Part shown: piece by piece, positions 53,589 to 63,602 of the stretch
Position numbering within the stretch: position 1 is the stretch's first letter
How the letters are laid out: each line of letters opens with the position of its first letter
From: Clavaria fumosa
Taxonomy: Eukaryota; Basidiomycota; Agaricomycetes; Agaricales; Clavariaceae
NCBI GenBank assembly: GCA_951802425.1
Contig: OX637803.1
Location: 248,001 to 312,000, forward strand
Direction of reading: 5' to 3'
DNA length: 64,000 nucleotides
The notes under the pieces: model-generated
Database searches by the model: none
Seen by the model: the letters and a program-made list of their open reading frames with translations, nothing else
What the model was told of the DNA's origin: nothing
Position numbers and translations under genes: made by a program

Positions 53589-55317
53589 CTACTCCGTACT
53601 CGTGAAGTCTTCCCGAACTGCGTTAAGATAACGCCTCTTCTCGATCTGATCCAAAGCCTCAACTGCTATCTTTGTGAGTCGTAGTTCTTGCGATGTGCTA
53701 TAGACTCCCTTCTCGTCAGTCTTAGTGAGTTCGATTCGCTTGTACTCCTGGATGGCCGCGCGATGATCGCTCGCTCGCCGGACGAGTAGATCGAGTCGAC
53801 CCGATCCGCCGCAACGCTCCACATCGATCTCCCAATGCGGAGATATAGGCATGCTCCCAGTGATGACAGCTAGGAAAGCATATACATACGCAGAATTTAC
53901 CGACTCTTTACCGCCGAAGAATTGACTGGGCATTGTCTCGTAGATGAGTCACCTTAGCCTCCTTGCCAACGTTGGCAGATTGCCAGATACCATGGCTTTG
54001 AATAACTTTGAGCCTGGGGTCCTTAGATTGTTGGCCTTGACGCGGTTGATGAGGTGAATGCGAGGCCATCGATGATATACAGATAAAACGTCCGAATTGG
54101 GTATACAAACTGAGCGTTTGTCACCGCCATAGCTGTTGTTGTCGCCGTCGCTGGTGTCGCCAGCGCTGGTGCCGCCGTGCCTGACGTCATCGTCACTGGT
54201 ATCTCCGTCGCTGCTGTCGCTATCGTTATTGCTGCAACGGCCTTCTTTCGTTGGATGCTGCATGTAGGATAAGTGAGCTACGAAATGTAGTGGCAATGTG
54301 GAGCAATTACCACTCTAGTTAGACAGCTAGCGTAGTATATCAATGTCCATAATTCAGGCACCGACATATCTGCAGGCCTAATACACTCGTCAGTGTAGAT
54401 GTGGAGGAGGTTCTCTGTGACAAACAATTCGTAAGCCATCTGCTCGTCGATTTCAATGCTAACGCTCCGACCCTCAACGAGATCGTCGCACGAAAATCTT
54501 TCTCCGTCATGAGCATAAATATGATACGATTTTCAATTACACGATTACAGCCTGTTCGAAAGTTGCGAGTGCAAATAATGACAGTGGATTTGGCTGACCT
54601 GAAGCGACCCAGTGTGGACCCAGCTGATTTCTTACGAGGGCTTGGGCGACGGATTAGGGGTTGAACAGCTTGGTACCATCAGGGGTGTGGTACCCATTAT
54701 ACCACGCCTTCAGATCATCAAATGTGGAAGAGAGGATCTACGATGCAGGAGAGTAAACAAAGTGTGTGAACATCGACGAGGGAACATCATACCGCGCCAC
54801 CATCCAGTTCCTGGTTTTGCTTTCGAACAGCTTCCGTGATTTCTGTGAACATGCAAGCCGTTGCATACTTGTCAGTTTCACCCAAGGAAAATACCTGCCA
54901 AGCAAGACTCAGCTTGTAGACTCGGGAGAAAAAAGGGTTCCTACCCTGAGGTTATTGATGCTGAAAGCCAGCTTGCTTGGCGACCTGGATTGCGAAGTCC
55001 ATATCTCGCTAAGGAAGCCATGATGCATTGCCTCCCAGGTAGGCGTATCATATCCATCAACCAAAAGGACTACCTCTCTCCGGGTCAGCTTATGCACAAT
55101 CTTACACTTACACAGTGGGGAGGGTGCTTCTGGCCATTGCCGTTCGGGAAGCGTGTGACTCAGAATGACGTCTAGAAAAACAGCCTCGCCAGGAGTAAGG
55201 CTTGCGCGGTTTTGAAAATGCCCTAAAACTTGTAAATTCTCGGAGATAGATCATCACAACCTCGTCTTTGAATCTTTCAACGAGGTCGTCGTAGGTCAGT
55301 CCGCTCACGTCCTTCAC
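53589..55317 (-). pseudogene. AAA-ATPase-like / PD-(D/E)XK protein, probably decayed
   Basis: Minus-strand fragments in order: LTYDDLVERFKDEVVMIYLR (55317 region), then EVVLLVDGYDTPTWEAMHHG (Walker B-like, near 55040-55080), then VCIPNSDVLSVYHRW (near 54080-54110) after a Ser/Asp/Gly-rich repeat, then a C-terminal block at 53933-53589 with GSGRLDLLVRR, AAIQEYKRIE and AVEALDQIEKRRYLNAVRED. This order fits the AAA-ATPase-like (PF09820) plus PD-(D/E)XK (PF08011) architecture known from bacteria and expanded in some fungi. The Walker A region is not found, and the frame changes several times without clean splice sites. I therefore call it a pseudogene or a gene with a damaged 5' part. Confidence 0.5.
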
Positions 55318-56186
55318 ACCTTTTCAAATGTATCATCTTTAATGATGGCCACCACTGCATTCTGCAAGAGAGCAATCATTGCACACCAACTTGTGAGTAC
55401 AAGTTGAGGCTCTTTTGTCTCCATCCTGAATTGGTGTTCGGTGTTTCAGACGAACTGCTTGACGGAGATTTTCATTGACTGTGCTTGTAATTGAGCAGCT
55501 GAACTCGATGCTCATATGCTGAAAACTGGAACACCCATCACATGGGCTGCCTATCTCTCTCGAAGATCAAATGTCTATCATGGGCATCGAGAGCACTATG
55601 GGATACACTTCTTGAGTTGGGAACTATGCGGAACAGAATTCCGTCCTTGTCAATATCCTGGCGCAGGAGCTGTTGTGTTCGTACCAACATACCACCGACC
55701 CTTATGGTAGTGGCCTTCATCGCTAAGCACATCACATGCTGATCATATCAATCACAGTGGCCAGAAACATACAAGCTTGTGTTCAGCTGGACAGTTAACC
55801 CTTTCAATCGGTCCCTCACCAGCGGTGGGTCATCGGGAAGAGAGTACTTTGATTGCATTCAAAGGATCACCCCTCGGAGTGGGCACCAATATTGGCGGGT
55901 AAGCCTTTCTGATGAGACGTATGGCGAGAGCCAAGTCTCACAGGCCGACCTACGCCTCGACAGCTCTGTCCGAGTCCCATCTGAAATGACTGGGCTGAAT
56001 GCCCTGCGCCCGTCATACAACAAAGTCCCCTGTCTGGTTGCGTCAACTTGCTCGACGGGCAAGAATCGGTGCTGACCATCGCCGGGCCGATGTGCAGCTC
56101 CCTTGGCGGCCTGTACGCATTCATGCGCGCCGTCGCGGAGGCGAAGCCGTGGTGCCTTGACCCCCTCATGATCAGGAAGGGGTGGG
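55318..56186. other. unassigned accessory stretch
   Basis: Short open frames on both strands, none with convincing motifs. A plus-strand TGTPITWAAYLSRR near 55519-55560 is reminiscent of copia RNase H and could belong with the fragment at 56187. I would not annotate a gene. Confidence 0.35.
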
Positions 56187-56424
56187 ATGCGGACGCATAT
56201 GCGCTTGCGGACCGCGGTGGCCGCGGCGCAAGTTGTGCTATGTGATCATGTGGAACAACATGGAGCTCGCATTCTCGATAACCAATACACCATTGCACTC
56301 ACGAAAGACTATCAGTATCATGCCCATGCCAAGCGTATCAATACAATATTATTTTACTGTCATGCCTCGCCAGCCGGACATCAAAGAAAAAGCATTAGTG
56401 GAAGCCTCATCACTGCAGACGAAA
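56187..56424 (+). pseudogene. Ty1/copia RNase H fragment
   Basis: The plus-strand frame reads AVAAAQVVLCDHVEQHGARI, then DNQYTIALTKDYQYHAHAKR, which matches the copia pol C-terminal pattern (DNQ-x-AIAL-x-KD then H-x-R-x-KHI). The following IRY-type segment is scrambled. It is a short relic with no LTR seen. Confidence 0.5.
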
Positions 56425-56524
56425 TTATAAACCTTCAAAGGTCGAAAGCGCCTTGACGTGGTCCACAACGCTCATGAAGCGATCGTAGCCTTCATCTGTC
56501 GTGATGTCGGTGTCCCAACGATTG

Positions 56525-56745
56525 GCTTACTAAGCGGCAGATCTGTATCGATACGAAGCAATAGAACGGGTCAAAGCAGTCAGTGGTGTGGGTGAGGATA
56601 ATCGTGGTTTGCTACCTGGGGAGCCAGGCAAGCCTGCTTGTGAGGGTCCAAGGAAAGGAGCAGGGATGAGCAAACCAGAATAACTCGAGTGTGGGGTTTC
56701 GAGCCCGTTGAGCTCCGAGAGGTGCGGCGGAGGACACGGCTAACC
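56525..56745 (-). repeat. Ngaro repeat B2
   Basis: 221 bp, identical by eye to B1 at 56915-57135 (offset 390). Its outer end (GTAAGC on the minus strand) abuts host sequence CAATCGTTGG. A 36 bp spacer lies between it and A2. Confidence 0.95.
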
Positions 56746-56781
56746 GAAACCGAGACACTGGCTGAGGGTGTGGTGGGTGGG

Positions 56782-56917
56782 TGAGAATGCGTCTGCTGGG
56801 GGAGAGAATGACTGGGGCGGACTGAGCACTGTCCACGCCATCATTCCCATTACTTTCTTAGTAAGCACTGGTTGTGGCCTAAACTTCACTAGCTCAGATT
56901 AGGCCAAACTGCGAGCT
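56782..56917 (-). repeat. Ngaro repeat A2
   Basis: 136 bp, identical to A1 at 62197-62332. Confidence 0.95.
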
Positions 56918-57135
56918 TACTAAGCGGCAGATCTGTATCGATACGAAGCAATAGAACGGGTCAAAGCAGTCAGTGGTGTGGGTGAGGATAATCGTGGTTT
57001 GCTACCTGGGGAGCCAGGCAAGCCTGCTTGTGAGGGTCCAAGGAAAGGAGCAGGGATGAGCAAACCAGAATAACTCGAGTGTGGGGTTTCGAGCCCGTTG
57101 AGCTCCGAGAGGTGCGGCGGAGGACACGGCTAACC
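56915..57135 (-). repeat. Ngaro repeat B1
   Basis: 221 bp, identical to B2, and shares three bases (GCT) with the end of A2. Confidence 0.95.
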
Positions 57136-57234
57136 ATCAAGGAGCGTAGGCTTACAACAGTCGTGTACTCAGCGACTCACCAACCTAAAAGACTGCGATG
57201 CTGATCAGATTCGAGTGGGCTGCACATTGTTTTA

Positions 57235-58707
57235 TTAGCGGGGGTGCCGGGTGCGACTATGGATGAATGACGACATGGTGGACCGCACTGTGTCTGCTCG
57301 CGGATCACCATGACTACTAGCAATGAAGATGGGTAATATCTCATCAATCCGGCGCCAATAATCTATGAACGCATTTGATTTCCAGCGCCCGAGCACCATG
57401 ACAATGTCGGGTGGGGTGCCGCGCAGTAACAGCTCGGTGGCACCTCCGATACGGAAGGCGTGTCCGGGCAGGGATGTAAGCCCTGCGACTGCCCAGACTT
57501 CATTACACCGGGCCAGCATGGTGGTCTTCGTCAGAGTGGACCACCCTTGTGAGGAGGAGAAGGCGAAGAGAGGAGATTGCATTGGGACAGCGACGTTCAC
57601 CGCAAGGTGATTCTGGAGGTGTGCGATGGGGCTAGAGGGGTCTGAGATTGTGGTGAGGTGGATGTCCGCACCGGAACTGCTTGTCTTCGTCTTCGGGATG
57701 TGGAAGTGGGTGTGCTCGACCCCGCCTGCCGTTTGACCGTGCCGCAGTTTAACGCAATTTGTGACATGGACGGAGGGGTCAAAGAGGGTGATGCTTGGTG
57801 GGACCAGCTCACCTAGCCGGCAGACTCCCCAAAACCCAACGCAAGCGGCAGCGAGCACAGCGGCGTCGCGGGTGTTTGTGTGGTCGAGGTGTGTAACGAG
57901 CGCATGCATATGCGCCAGAGTGACTGGTGCACGTTTGCGGCGTCTGGAGGAGTCGGGCACGAGTTTCTTAATGCCGTTGGACGTGATTCTAAGCATGTTG
58001 CCACCATTCCATGGGGCACCCTGGTAACTGTGCCAGAAATGGATTCCTGCGAGCCAGCCTGCAGCTGTCGACGACGAAACCTTGCCTGCCCAGCTGGCTG
58101 CGAAGGCTGAGAGGAGGATTTCGGGAGCGGGTACGCGTTGCGTTTCCGGGATCTTGAGCGCGTCGCAGTACTGGGTGAACCTGAGAAGCCCGGCCCCGTA
58201 ATTCTCTCGTGTCTTGGTGTCGAGTGAAGCAAGCATGACCCTTGCCAGGATCTGTGCATCCACCTGCGGCACCACGCATAGTAGGCTGAGTTGGCGACAT
58301 GAGCCGAAGGGGGAGGTCCAATATTGCAACCGGTCCCTTGCAAGCACTGCAGGGCGTAATGGCGAGGGTGCGTGTTCGCGACCTCCTTTGGGCTTTCGGG
58401 GGTTTGTTGCTGGACTACCCACTCGCAATGCTGGTCGTGTCGGTACATGAGGTACCCGCATTGGGGAGGGAGGAGTAACCACTGTGGTCGCAGAGGCTGC
58501 CTCTGACAGGGCTAATGCCAGATGCAACGAATTACTACTAAACATGTGTGAGGAAAGGAGCGAGCTCCTCAGGGAGCCTAAAGCGGCATTGGAGCCTGTG
58601 CGCAAGGGTTCCCAACTCGCCTCGAGATATGGGATCTGCTTTGTTAAGTGATGACTCCACATAAGTGAGTACGTGGAGGACGTTCGTTGCCAGTCCGATG
58701 GTTTCAA
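57235..58707 (-). CDS. Ngaro tyrosine recombinase
   Basis: A 490-residue recombinase that inserts the circular DNA copy. Catalytic residues: Arg297 (VCRLGELV), His416 and Arg419 (GHAFRIGG), Trp442 (GRWKS), Tyr450 (FIDYWRRI). A Ser/Pro/Arg-rich N-terminal part of about 145 residues precedes the core-binding domain (DTKTRENYGAGLLRFTQYCD). It overlaps the end of the RT frame by 170 nt, so it may be translated from a separate start or a spliced RNA. The frame is intact. Confidence 0.88.
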   Translation of the reverse strand: MKPSDWQRTSSTYSLMWSHHLTKQIPYLEASWEPLRTGSNAALGSLRSSLLSSHMFSSNSLHLALALSEAASATTVVTPPSPMRVPHVPTRPALRVGSPATNPRKPKGGREHAPSPLRPAVLARDRLQYWTSPFGSCRQLSLLCVVPQVDAQILARVMLASLDTKTRENYGAGLLRFTQYCDALKIPETQRVPAPEILLSAFAASWAGKVSSSTAAGWLAGIHFWHSYQGAPWNGGNMLRITSNGIKKLVPDSSRRRKRAPVTLAHMHALVTHLDHTNTRDAAVLAAACVGFWGVCRLGELVPPSITLFDPSVHVTNCVKLRHGQTAGGVEHTHFHIPKTKTSSSGADIHLTTISDPSSPIAHLQNHLAVNVAVPMQSPLFAFSSSQGWSTLTKTTMLARCNEVWAVAGLTSLPGHAFRIGGATELLLRGTPPDIVMVLGRWKSNAFIDYWRRIDEILPIFIASSHGDPRADTVRSTMSSFIHSRTRHPR

Positions 58708-61224
58708 CTCTTCGAATGGCCTGGTTCACCTGAAAGTTTCTGCCCCTACCTCTGCTGTAAGCCCCAATCACACCCATGTTGTCACTTCTGATCAACACCG
58801 ACGTGTTTTCAGTCCCAAGTGCGTCGAGTATCCGCACCGCCAACTCAACCGCAATACTTTCGGCCCACCCGATCTCACGTCCCTCCGAGTTCCAACCTGT
58901 GACTAACTGCCAGGCATCCCAGCCTGTGCCGAGGCAAACGCCGATACCCCAGCTGGTGGAAGCATCCACCCAAATGTCTAGATCTAGCACCGCACCTCGG
59001 GATATGAGTGGACGGGGGGGCCTAGGAAGTGCCAGAAGTTCTGACCACCAAATCATGTCCTTCCTGACTGAGGGAGGAGCGTAGCGTGGGCGGTGCTTGT
59101 TTTCGAATGTGTGGACAAGTCGAGATAACCCTGGGAGGTATGCGCGACCATGCGGGAAGATGAAGCATACGTGTGATAAAGTGCCATTTACACTTGCCAC
59201 AACCTCTTTCCTTACTCGCATTCCTCGGTCCAGCGAACGGAGGAAGTCATTTACTTTGCTAGCATACTTGAGACGTTTGACTTCCTGTAGGGTGACGGTG
59301 CGTGCTGCAAGATCCCACACAAATCCAAGGTACTTTACTTCAAACCCAAAGTCTTTGAACTTGGTTGCGTGCCATGGGATACCCAAGGGATCGGTGAACT
59401 GACGTATGTCCGCCAGATCATAGGAGTACTGGTAGGGGGCTCCTCCCAACTTGCCAGTACCAGAAGGCTGCTCTGCCTGCACTGGATAACGGAAAAAGAC
59501 GAAGTCATCCACCCATTTCAGAGATGGCCCGATGCCCAGGCGGATCCAATCGACGGCTGGCGGCTGCGCGGCCTTTGAGTCTGGACCGCCCAACCCTTCC
59601 GAGCTAGTGAAGCCCTCCCCATTGCTCCAGAAGAGTGGACTTGACTCGCACTGCACACTCTGAGCTTTGAGAGAAACCTGGCGGGTGCACGCAGACTTCC
59701 AGGCTTGTTCCTTTTGGCAAGCAGTAATAATATCCAGAGTTGCATCAGCTACCTCACCTAAGAGATAGTGTGCGGATGCAATACCAAAGGGCACGGCGTG
59801 ATCCATGAAGAAGGAGTTGCCGACCCTACAGACTAGAAAACGTTTATGGTCTGGCAAGCATGGTACAGTGCGATAGGCAGCCGCTATGTCAAGCTCCGCT
59901 GCCTGCGATCCTGCTGGAGCAAGGGACACCTGATCCAAGATCGAAACAAAGGGAAATGGAAAGAGACTGGTCAGCATTGCTCTATGCTCATCACGACATG
60001 AGGCCCCTCCGGCAGTACACAACTGCGCAAGGGCAGCAGCACACGACTGCGCAAGGGCGGCAGCACACGACTGCGCGAGGGCGGCAGCACACGACTGCGC
60101 AAAGACGACAGCACACGACTGTGTCCGCAAGGTGGCTCACGACCACACCTGCATGGCAGCACACGACTGCACCCAGGCAACAGCACACGACAGCACCTGG
60201 GGCGGCAGCACACGACTGCACTCTCAGGGCAGCACACGACTACGTCTGAGTGACGACACGATCGGTGCTCACGACACGACATCGCAACAGCGACTTCTGC
60301 CTTGAAGGCTTCAGGTGGCAGACAGCACAAAGGTCCGCATGGAGTCGGGTGTCGACAGCGCCCAACTTTACGTGTCTGTGGGGTTCCCCAGCTGAGAGTA
60401 AAAGAGACAGTACTCACTATTTCTGCCATATCTAAGGCCTTGCCCCAACGGGTTGTTTGCTCGTCGGGATTTATTTGGTCGTTTACTGAGAGAGGGGCAT
60501 CACCACGGTATGACGCATCCCGCACAATGCGAAACTGCCCAGGTTCGCCAGCCTTGGGCACTGCGCCAAGGGGAGCAGTTTGAAAATGTTGACCATGAAA
60601 GAGATGACGAAGTTGCCCTTCGGAAAAGGGTCCAGACATGCGACCTATGGCCACCTCATCTAGGAGATACTGATGTATGTGTTGAAGACCGCTCGGATCC
60701 GAGACGTGATTCTTGAAAACGTATGTACGCTGTAAAGGAACAAAATTCCCTAGAGGGAATCCATGGGAGAGGCGACGGACTAGCGTCGGAAAGGCTTCCG
60801 CCAAATTGTACTTCGCTAGCAAGGAGTCAAACCCTGCAGCAAGCATGGGAGTTACAATGAGACCCATAGGGTCAACAACATTTACGTGAAGAGGCTCCGT
60901 GCGTTTTGGATCCGCAGAATGAACAGATGTGGTGGGTGGCGGCACTGTGAGAGGACCGACATGCATCCATTCGGAGGTTGAACAAGAGACAGATTTCTGT
61001 CTGATTCGAGATGCGGACAAGCTTGCCATCCGTCCAAGCTGCAGTTGGCTTCCCTCCTGACTCGGTGGCGGAGTGGTTACAGTTCGCACTAAGGTGACCG
61101 CGTCGAGCACAGATGAGGCACAAAGGGCCGGCGGTGTTGCCCTTTGTGCCTCTCGAAAAGGGCCTGTCGGACCGAGGGGCCCTCTCACTGGGGTAGGGCT
61201 CATATCGTGCAGACGTGGAGGCAA
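58538..61224 (-). CDS. Ngaro reverse transcriptase / RNase H (interrupted)
   Basis: The 5' block (61224-60418) encodes GFPLGNFVPLQRTYVFKNHV and PKAGEPGQFRIVRDASYRGD up to KALDMAEI. The 3' block (59929-58538) continues VSLAPAGSQAAELDIAAAYR (RT motif A), VPFGIASA, LKWVDDFVFF (motif C) and RNase H (DIWVDASTSWGIGV, ESIAVELAVRI, SDNMGVIGAY). The 488 bp between them has no RT homology and is bounded by GTGAGT and CAG in phase 0. An intron is the simplest reading. The 5' end overlaps gag in another frame. Apart from the intervening segment the frame is open. Confidence 0.82.
59930..60417 (-). other. intron-like segment in Ngaro RT
   Basis: The donor GTGAGTAC follows MAEI and the acceptor GATCTTGGATCAG precedes VSLAPAG. 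Both edges lie at codon boundaries, so splicing keeps the frame. At 488 nt it is far longer than the roughly 50 nt introns of the host genes. It contains the tandem repeat at about 60010-60250. Confidence 0.6.
60010..60250. repeat. CAGCACACGAC tandem repeat
   Basis: About ten degenerate units of 22-27 bp share the core CAGCACACGACTGC. The central units are 24 bp (GCGGCAGCACACGACTGCGC plus AAGG). The repeat gives misleading Cys/Ala-rich open frames on the minus strand. Confidence 0.88.
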
Positions 61225-62095
61225 TAGTTCCTCCTCGACCAGGTTCGCGCGCTCGCACGGCTTGATTTACTCTGGCTAGCATCGACTCCAATTTGAACTC
61301 GGAAAATTTTGCTGAGTACTCGGAACCCGAAAGCCGTGCACGCGAGTGTACATACGTGCGTCTCACGTACGAGTCGAAGGCCAAGATGGCGCGGTAATTC
61401 TCCGAGAAACCCTCTTGGCTTGAGCAGAACGACCAATGGTTCTTGAAGTACGCATAGATGTCGGGTTCGCATGCAGCTTTGTAGATGAGGTCCTGGTTGT
61501 GCCAGGCCTCATGCCACAAGTTTTCAGGAAGGTTCTCCTCTAGTCCGAACATTGATTGGTCCAGTAACACCCTCTTTGACCCAACCGCATCCAGTCCCTT
61601 GCGCGTCTTCATGACTCCGGGGTTGGTCACAAGCTCTTTCAAACTGGCGGTGGTTAAGGAAGGTAATATCAAGTGCACACCGGACTGCACTAGGTGCCAG
61701 ATAGGGTCGGCGATCTCGTACGTCTTCCCCGTGTAAATTCGTTCTTTTTCGTCTGCTACTTTGAAAAACACGGCGGTTTTATCGAGGTTACGCTCTGTTG
61801 ATTCGGCTTGACTTCCCGCTGACTTACGCAGGCCTTCAGCCTCCTTCAAGATGGCCATATTCATGACTGCCCGGAACGCTTCTAAGGGGAGCCTGTGCAG
61901 GCGACTAATGTCGTCTAGTTCGCCGTTGGGTTCCGGCGGGTTTTCAGGCGGGTTTTCAGCAGGAGCGAAGTCCTCGTCTTCGTCGTCTGTAACGGGATCT
62001 ATATGAAGCGGATCGGCACGTCTCGCTGCGCGTGCGGTGTTTCGCGAGAGCAGCTCTGCGCGGCGCAAAGCTTCAGCTTCTGTCAACTGAACCAT
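60872..62095 (-). CDS. Ngaro Gag-like protein
   Basis: 407 residues. The N-terminal part is helical and charged (MVQLTEAEALRRAELLSRNT), followed by an acidic Pro-rich stretch and a capsid-like middle (NLPENLWHEAWHNQDLIYKA, NYRAILAFDSYVRRTYVHSR). Two Cys/His knuckles follow at the C-terminus: CLICARRGHLSANC (CX2CX4HX4C) and CSFCGSKTHGASSRKC. It likely packages the element RNA. The RT frame starts inside its 3' part. Confidence 0.8.
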   Translation of the reverse strand: MVQLTEAEALRRAELLSRNTARAARRADPLHIDPVTDDEDEDFAPAENPPENPPEPNGELDDISRLHRLPLEAFRAVMNMAILKEAEGLRKSAGSQAESTERNLDKTAVFFKVADEKERIYTGKTYEIADPIWHLVQSGVHLILPSLTTASLKELVTNPGVMKTRKGLDAVGSKRVLLDQSMFGLEENLPENLWHEAWHNQDLIYKAACEPDIYAYFKNHWSFCSSQEGFSENYRAILAFDSYVRRTYVHSRARLSGSEYSAKFSEFKLESMLARVNQAVRAREPGRGGTIASTSARYEPYPSERAPRSDRPFSRGTKGNTAGPLCLICARRGHLSANCNHSATESGGKPTAAWTDGKLVRISNQTEICLLFNLRMDACRSSHSAATHHICSFCGSKTHGASSRKCC

Positions 62096-62196
62096 TTTTT
62101 AACACTGAGGAAGGTGGTGTTTCTTATATTGAGGATATCCAACAGCAAGCTATTCGACAGCAAGTAAGAAGAAGGTGGCGAACGGCTTGCTATAAT

Positions 62197-62332
62197 TGAG
62201 AATGCGTCTGCTGGGGGAGAGAATGACTGGGGCGGACTGAGCACTGTCCACGCCATCATTCCCATTACTTTCTTAGTAAGCACTGGTTGTGGCCTAAACT
62301 TCACTAGCTCAGATTAGGCCAAACTGCGAGCT
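62197..62332 (-). repeat. Ngaro repeat A1 (5' end)
   Basis: 136 bp, identical to A2. The outer end AGCTCGCAG abuts host gene sequence (GACACCGCCCC on the minus strand). It probably contains the promoter for the gag transcript. Confidence 0.95.
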
Positions 62333-62885
62333 GGGGCGGTGTCGATTATCAATTCAATATCTTGAGCGATAGGACGGGGGTTCAGGGTTCTTGTGTTTTT
62401 ATTGTAGCAGTAAAAACACAGTTTTTCCCCCAACGCGCTGACACCATGAATCTCAGAAGGCTCCGGTCATATAATTGCCGGATCCGGTCTCGCATTTGCA
62501 GGTCTGCGCCAGCTCGCGCGGACAAGTTCTGAATGGCTCCCCCGGGTTTGATTTCGGCGAAGAACACTGGTATGTCGTCCGCGAATATGATAAGATAAAC
62601 TATGAAGTCGACTGTGTCACGACTTAAACGAGTTGGTGAAACCTGGCGTGCCACTTGTGACTTTTCATAGAGAAATGAGAGGATGCGGTAAAAAATGACC
62701 TGAGGATGAACGATGTAACCTTGGAGCCCCGGGAAAGCATGCCTAAGTAACAAGTTGTATGCACCGTAGTAGTCATTCTCCTGAGTGGTGGATGGATTTA
62801 TGCGCTTGAATGCTTTTCCGATGAAATCAGGGAGAGGCATGTTGCAGCAAGAAGAGAGACGATCTGTTGCAGTGTAATCCACCAA

Positions 62886-63602
62886 ACACGCAAATCGCTT
62901 TATGCTCCAAAAAATATACAGTCAAACCCGTGGATATGTATACCCTTATATAAGCATAACCTGGCATTAAGCATGGCTTTCACGGTCTACAGAGTTGGTA
63001 GTCACAAATTTACTAGGACATTAAGCATAACTCCTGAATAAGCATAATGCATAGCTATCGGAGGGGGAAATGGCAGAGTATGCTTAATGACAGGTTCACC
63101 GATCTTCATGAGTATGGTGCGGCGTTCCTTGGTCCGTACTGTGGCTCGGTCATACGCGTTGAGGTCAATGCACCCACTGAAAATCAGTGCAACTCCTGCG
63201 ACAACTGGGCTTCTGGACGACGATGCTAATAATTGATATCCGTCTTCGCTGTAGGGTTATACTCTGATGCCAACGGGCAACGTATAGGCGTCTTGCTGCC
63301 ACGAGGTGTTCCATCCAAATCGAACTAGTTTTTTACTGTCAACGTACAGGCCTCTATGTAAATATGTGTGTCAGCTCAGCTCACATCGCCCACGCTCTCA
63401 CGAAGAAAGCTTCTTCCTATATCTTCACAACCTCTCCAGCAACCATCAGCATGTGTCAGTTCATCAGAAGCATGAGTTTTTTTTTTCTCGAGAGCAAGAA
63501 AAAAATTAAGCAGAAAAAGGAGAGAAAACAAACATCAGACAACGAACAAGAAATCTCCAACATGTTGACAGCGTGTTGGCGAGAAACTCGCTCTCGAACC
63601 CC
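62886..63602. other. gene-free stretch with a pogo-like terminal repeat
   Basis: At about 62919 the sequence reads TACAGTCAAACCCGTGGATA and then TATGTATACCCTTATATAAG. This resembles the TA plus CAGTC... inverted end of fungal pogo/Fot1-type transposons. AAGCATAA words recur up to about 63090. I find no clean opposite end and no transposase, so it is a fragment. The rest is non-coding, with an A-rich run near 63500-63550. Confidence 0.4.

Larger units (their letters stand above)
56525..62332 (-). mobile_element. Ngaro-type tyrosine-recombinase retroelement
   Basis: 5808 bp, minus orientation. The structure is A1 (62197-62332), gag, RT/RNase H, tyrosine recombinase, B1 (56915-57135), A2 (56782-56917), B2 (56525-56745). 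These are the split direct repeats of Ngaro elements, which integrate by recombinase and leave no target duplication. The ends read AGCTCGCAG and AGTAAGC, and A2/B1 overlap by the shared GCT. No methyltransferase or hydrolase frame is seen. Confidence 0.93.
56425..62885 (-). pseudogene. PD-(D/E)XK-like fungal gene split by Ngaro
   Basis: The 5' part (62885 to 62333) encodes DYYGAYNLLLRHAFPGLQGY, a nuclease-like core TVDFIVYLIIFADDIPVFFA followed by EIKPGG (Asp ... Glu-x-Lys), then ADLQMRDRIRQLY. The 3' part (56524 to 56425) encodes NRWDTDITTDEGYDRFMSVV, then DHVKALSTFEGL and a stop. Joining the two across the Ngaro restores one frame (DTAP then NRWDTD). A missing T in the T run near 62411 shifts the frame before the junction, so the gene is damaged twice. 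The family is common in Agaricomycetes and has no known function. The ATG is uncertain because the frame at 62885 begins with TTG; an upstream exon is likely. Confidence 0.65.

Noticed and set aside
60000..60250. Cys/Ala-rich open frame in the Ngaro region that could be a metal-binding protein
   Set aside because: It is the translation of a short tandem repeat inside an intron-like segment; the periodicity is in the DNA, and no start or homology supports it.
57235..62332. DIRS-type element with a Dam-like methyltransferase, or a Crypton
   Set aside because: RT/RNase H is present, so it is not a Crypton. The termini are split direct repeats rather than inverted repeats, and no methyltransferase frame is found, so Ngaro fits better.
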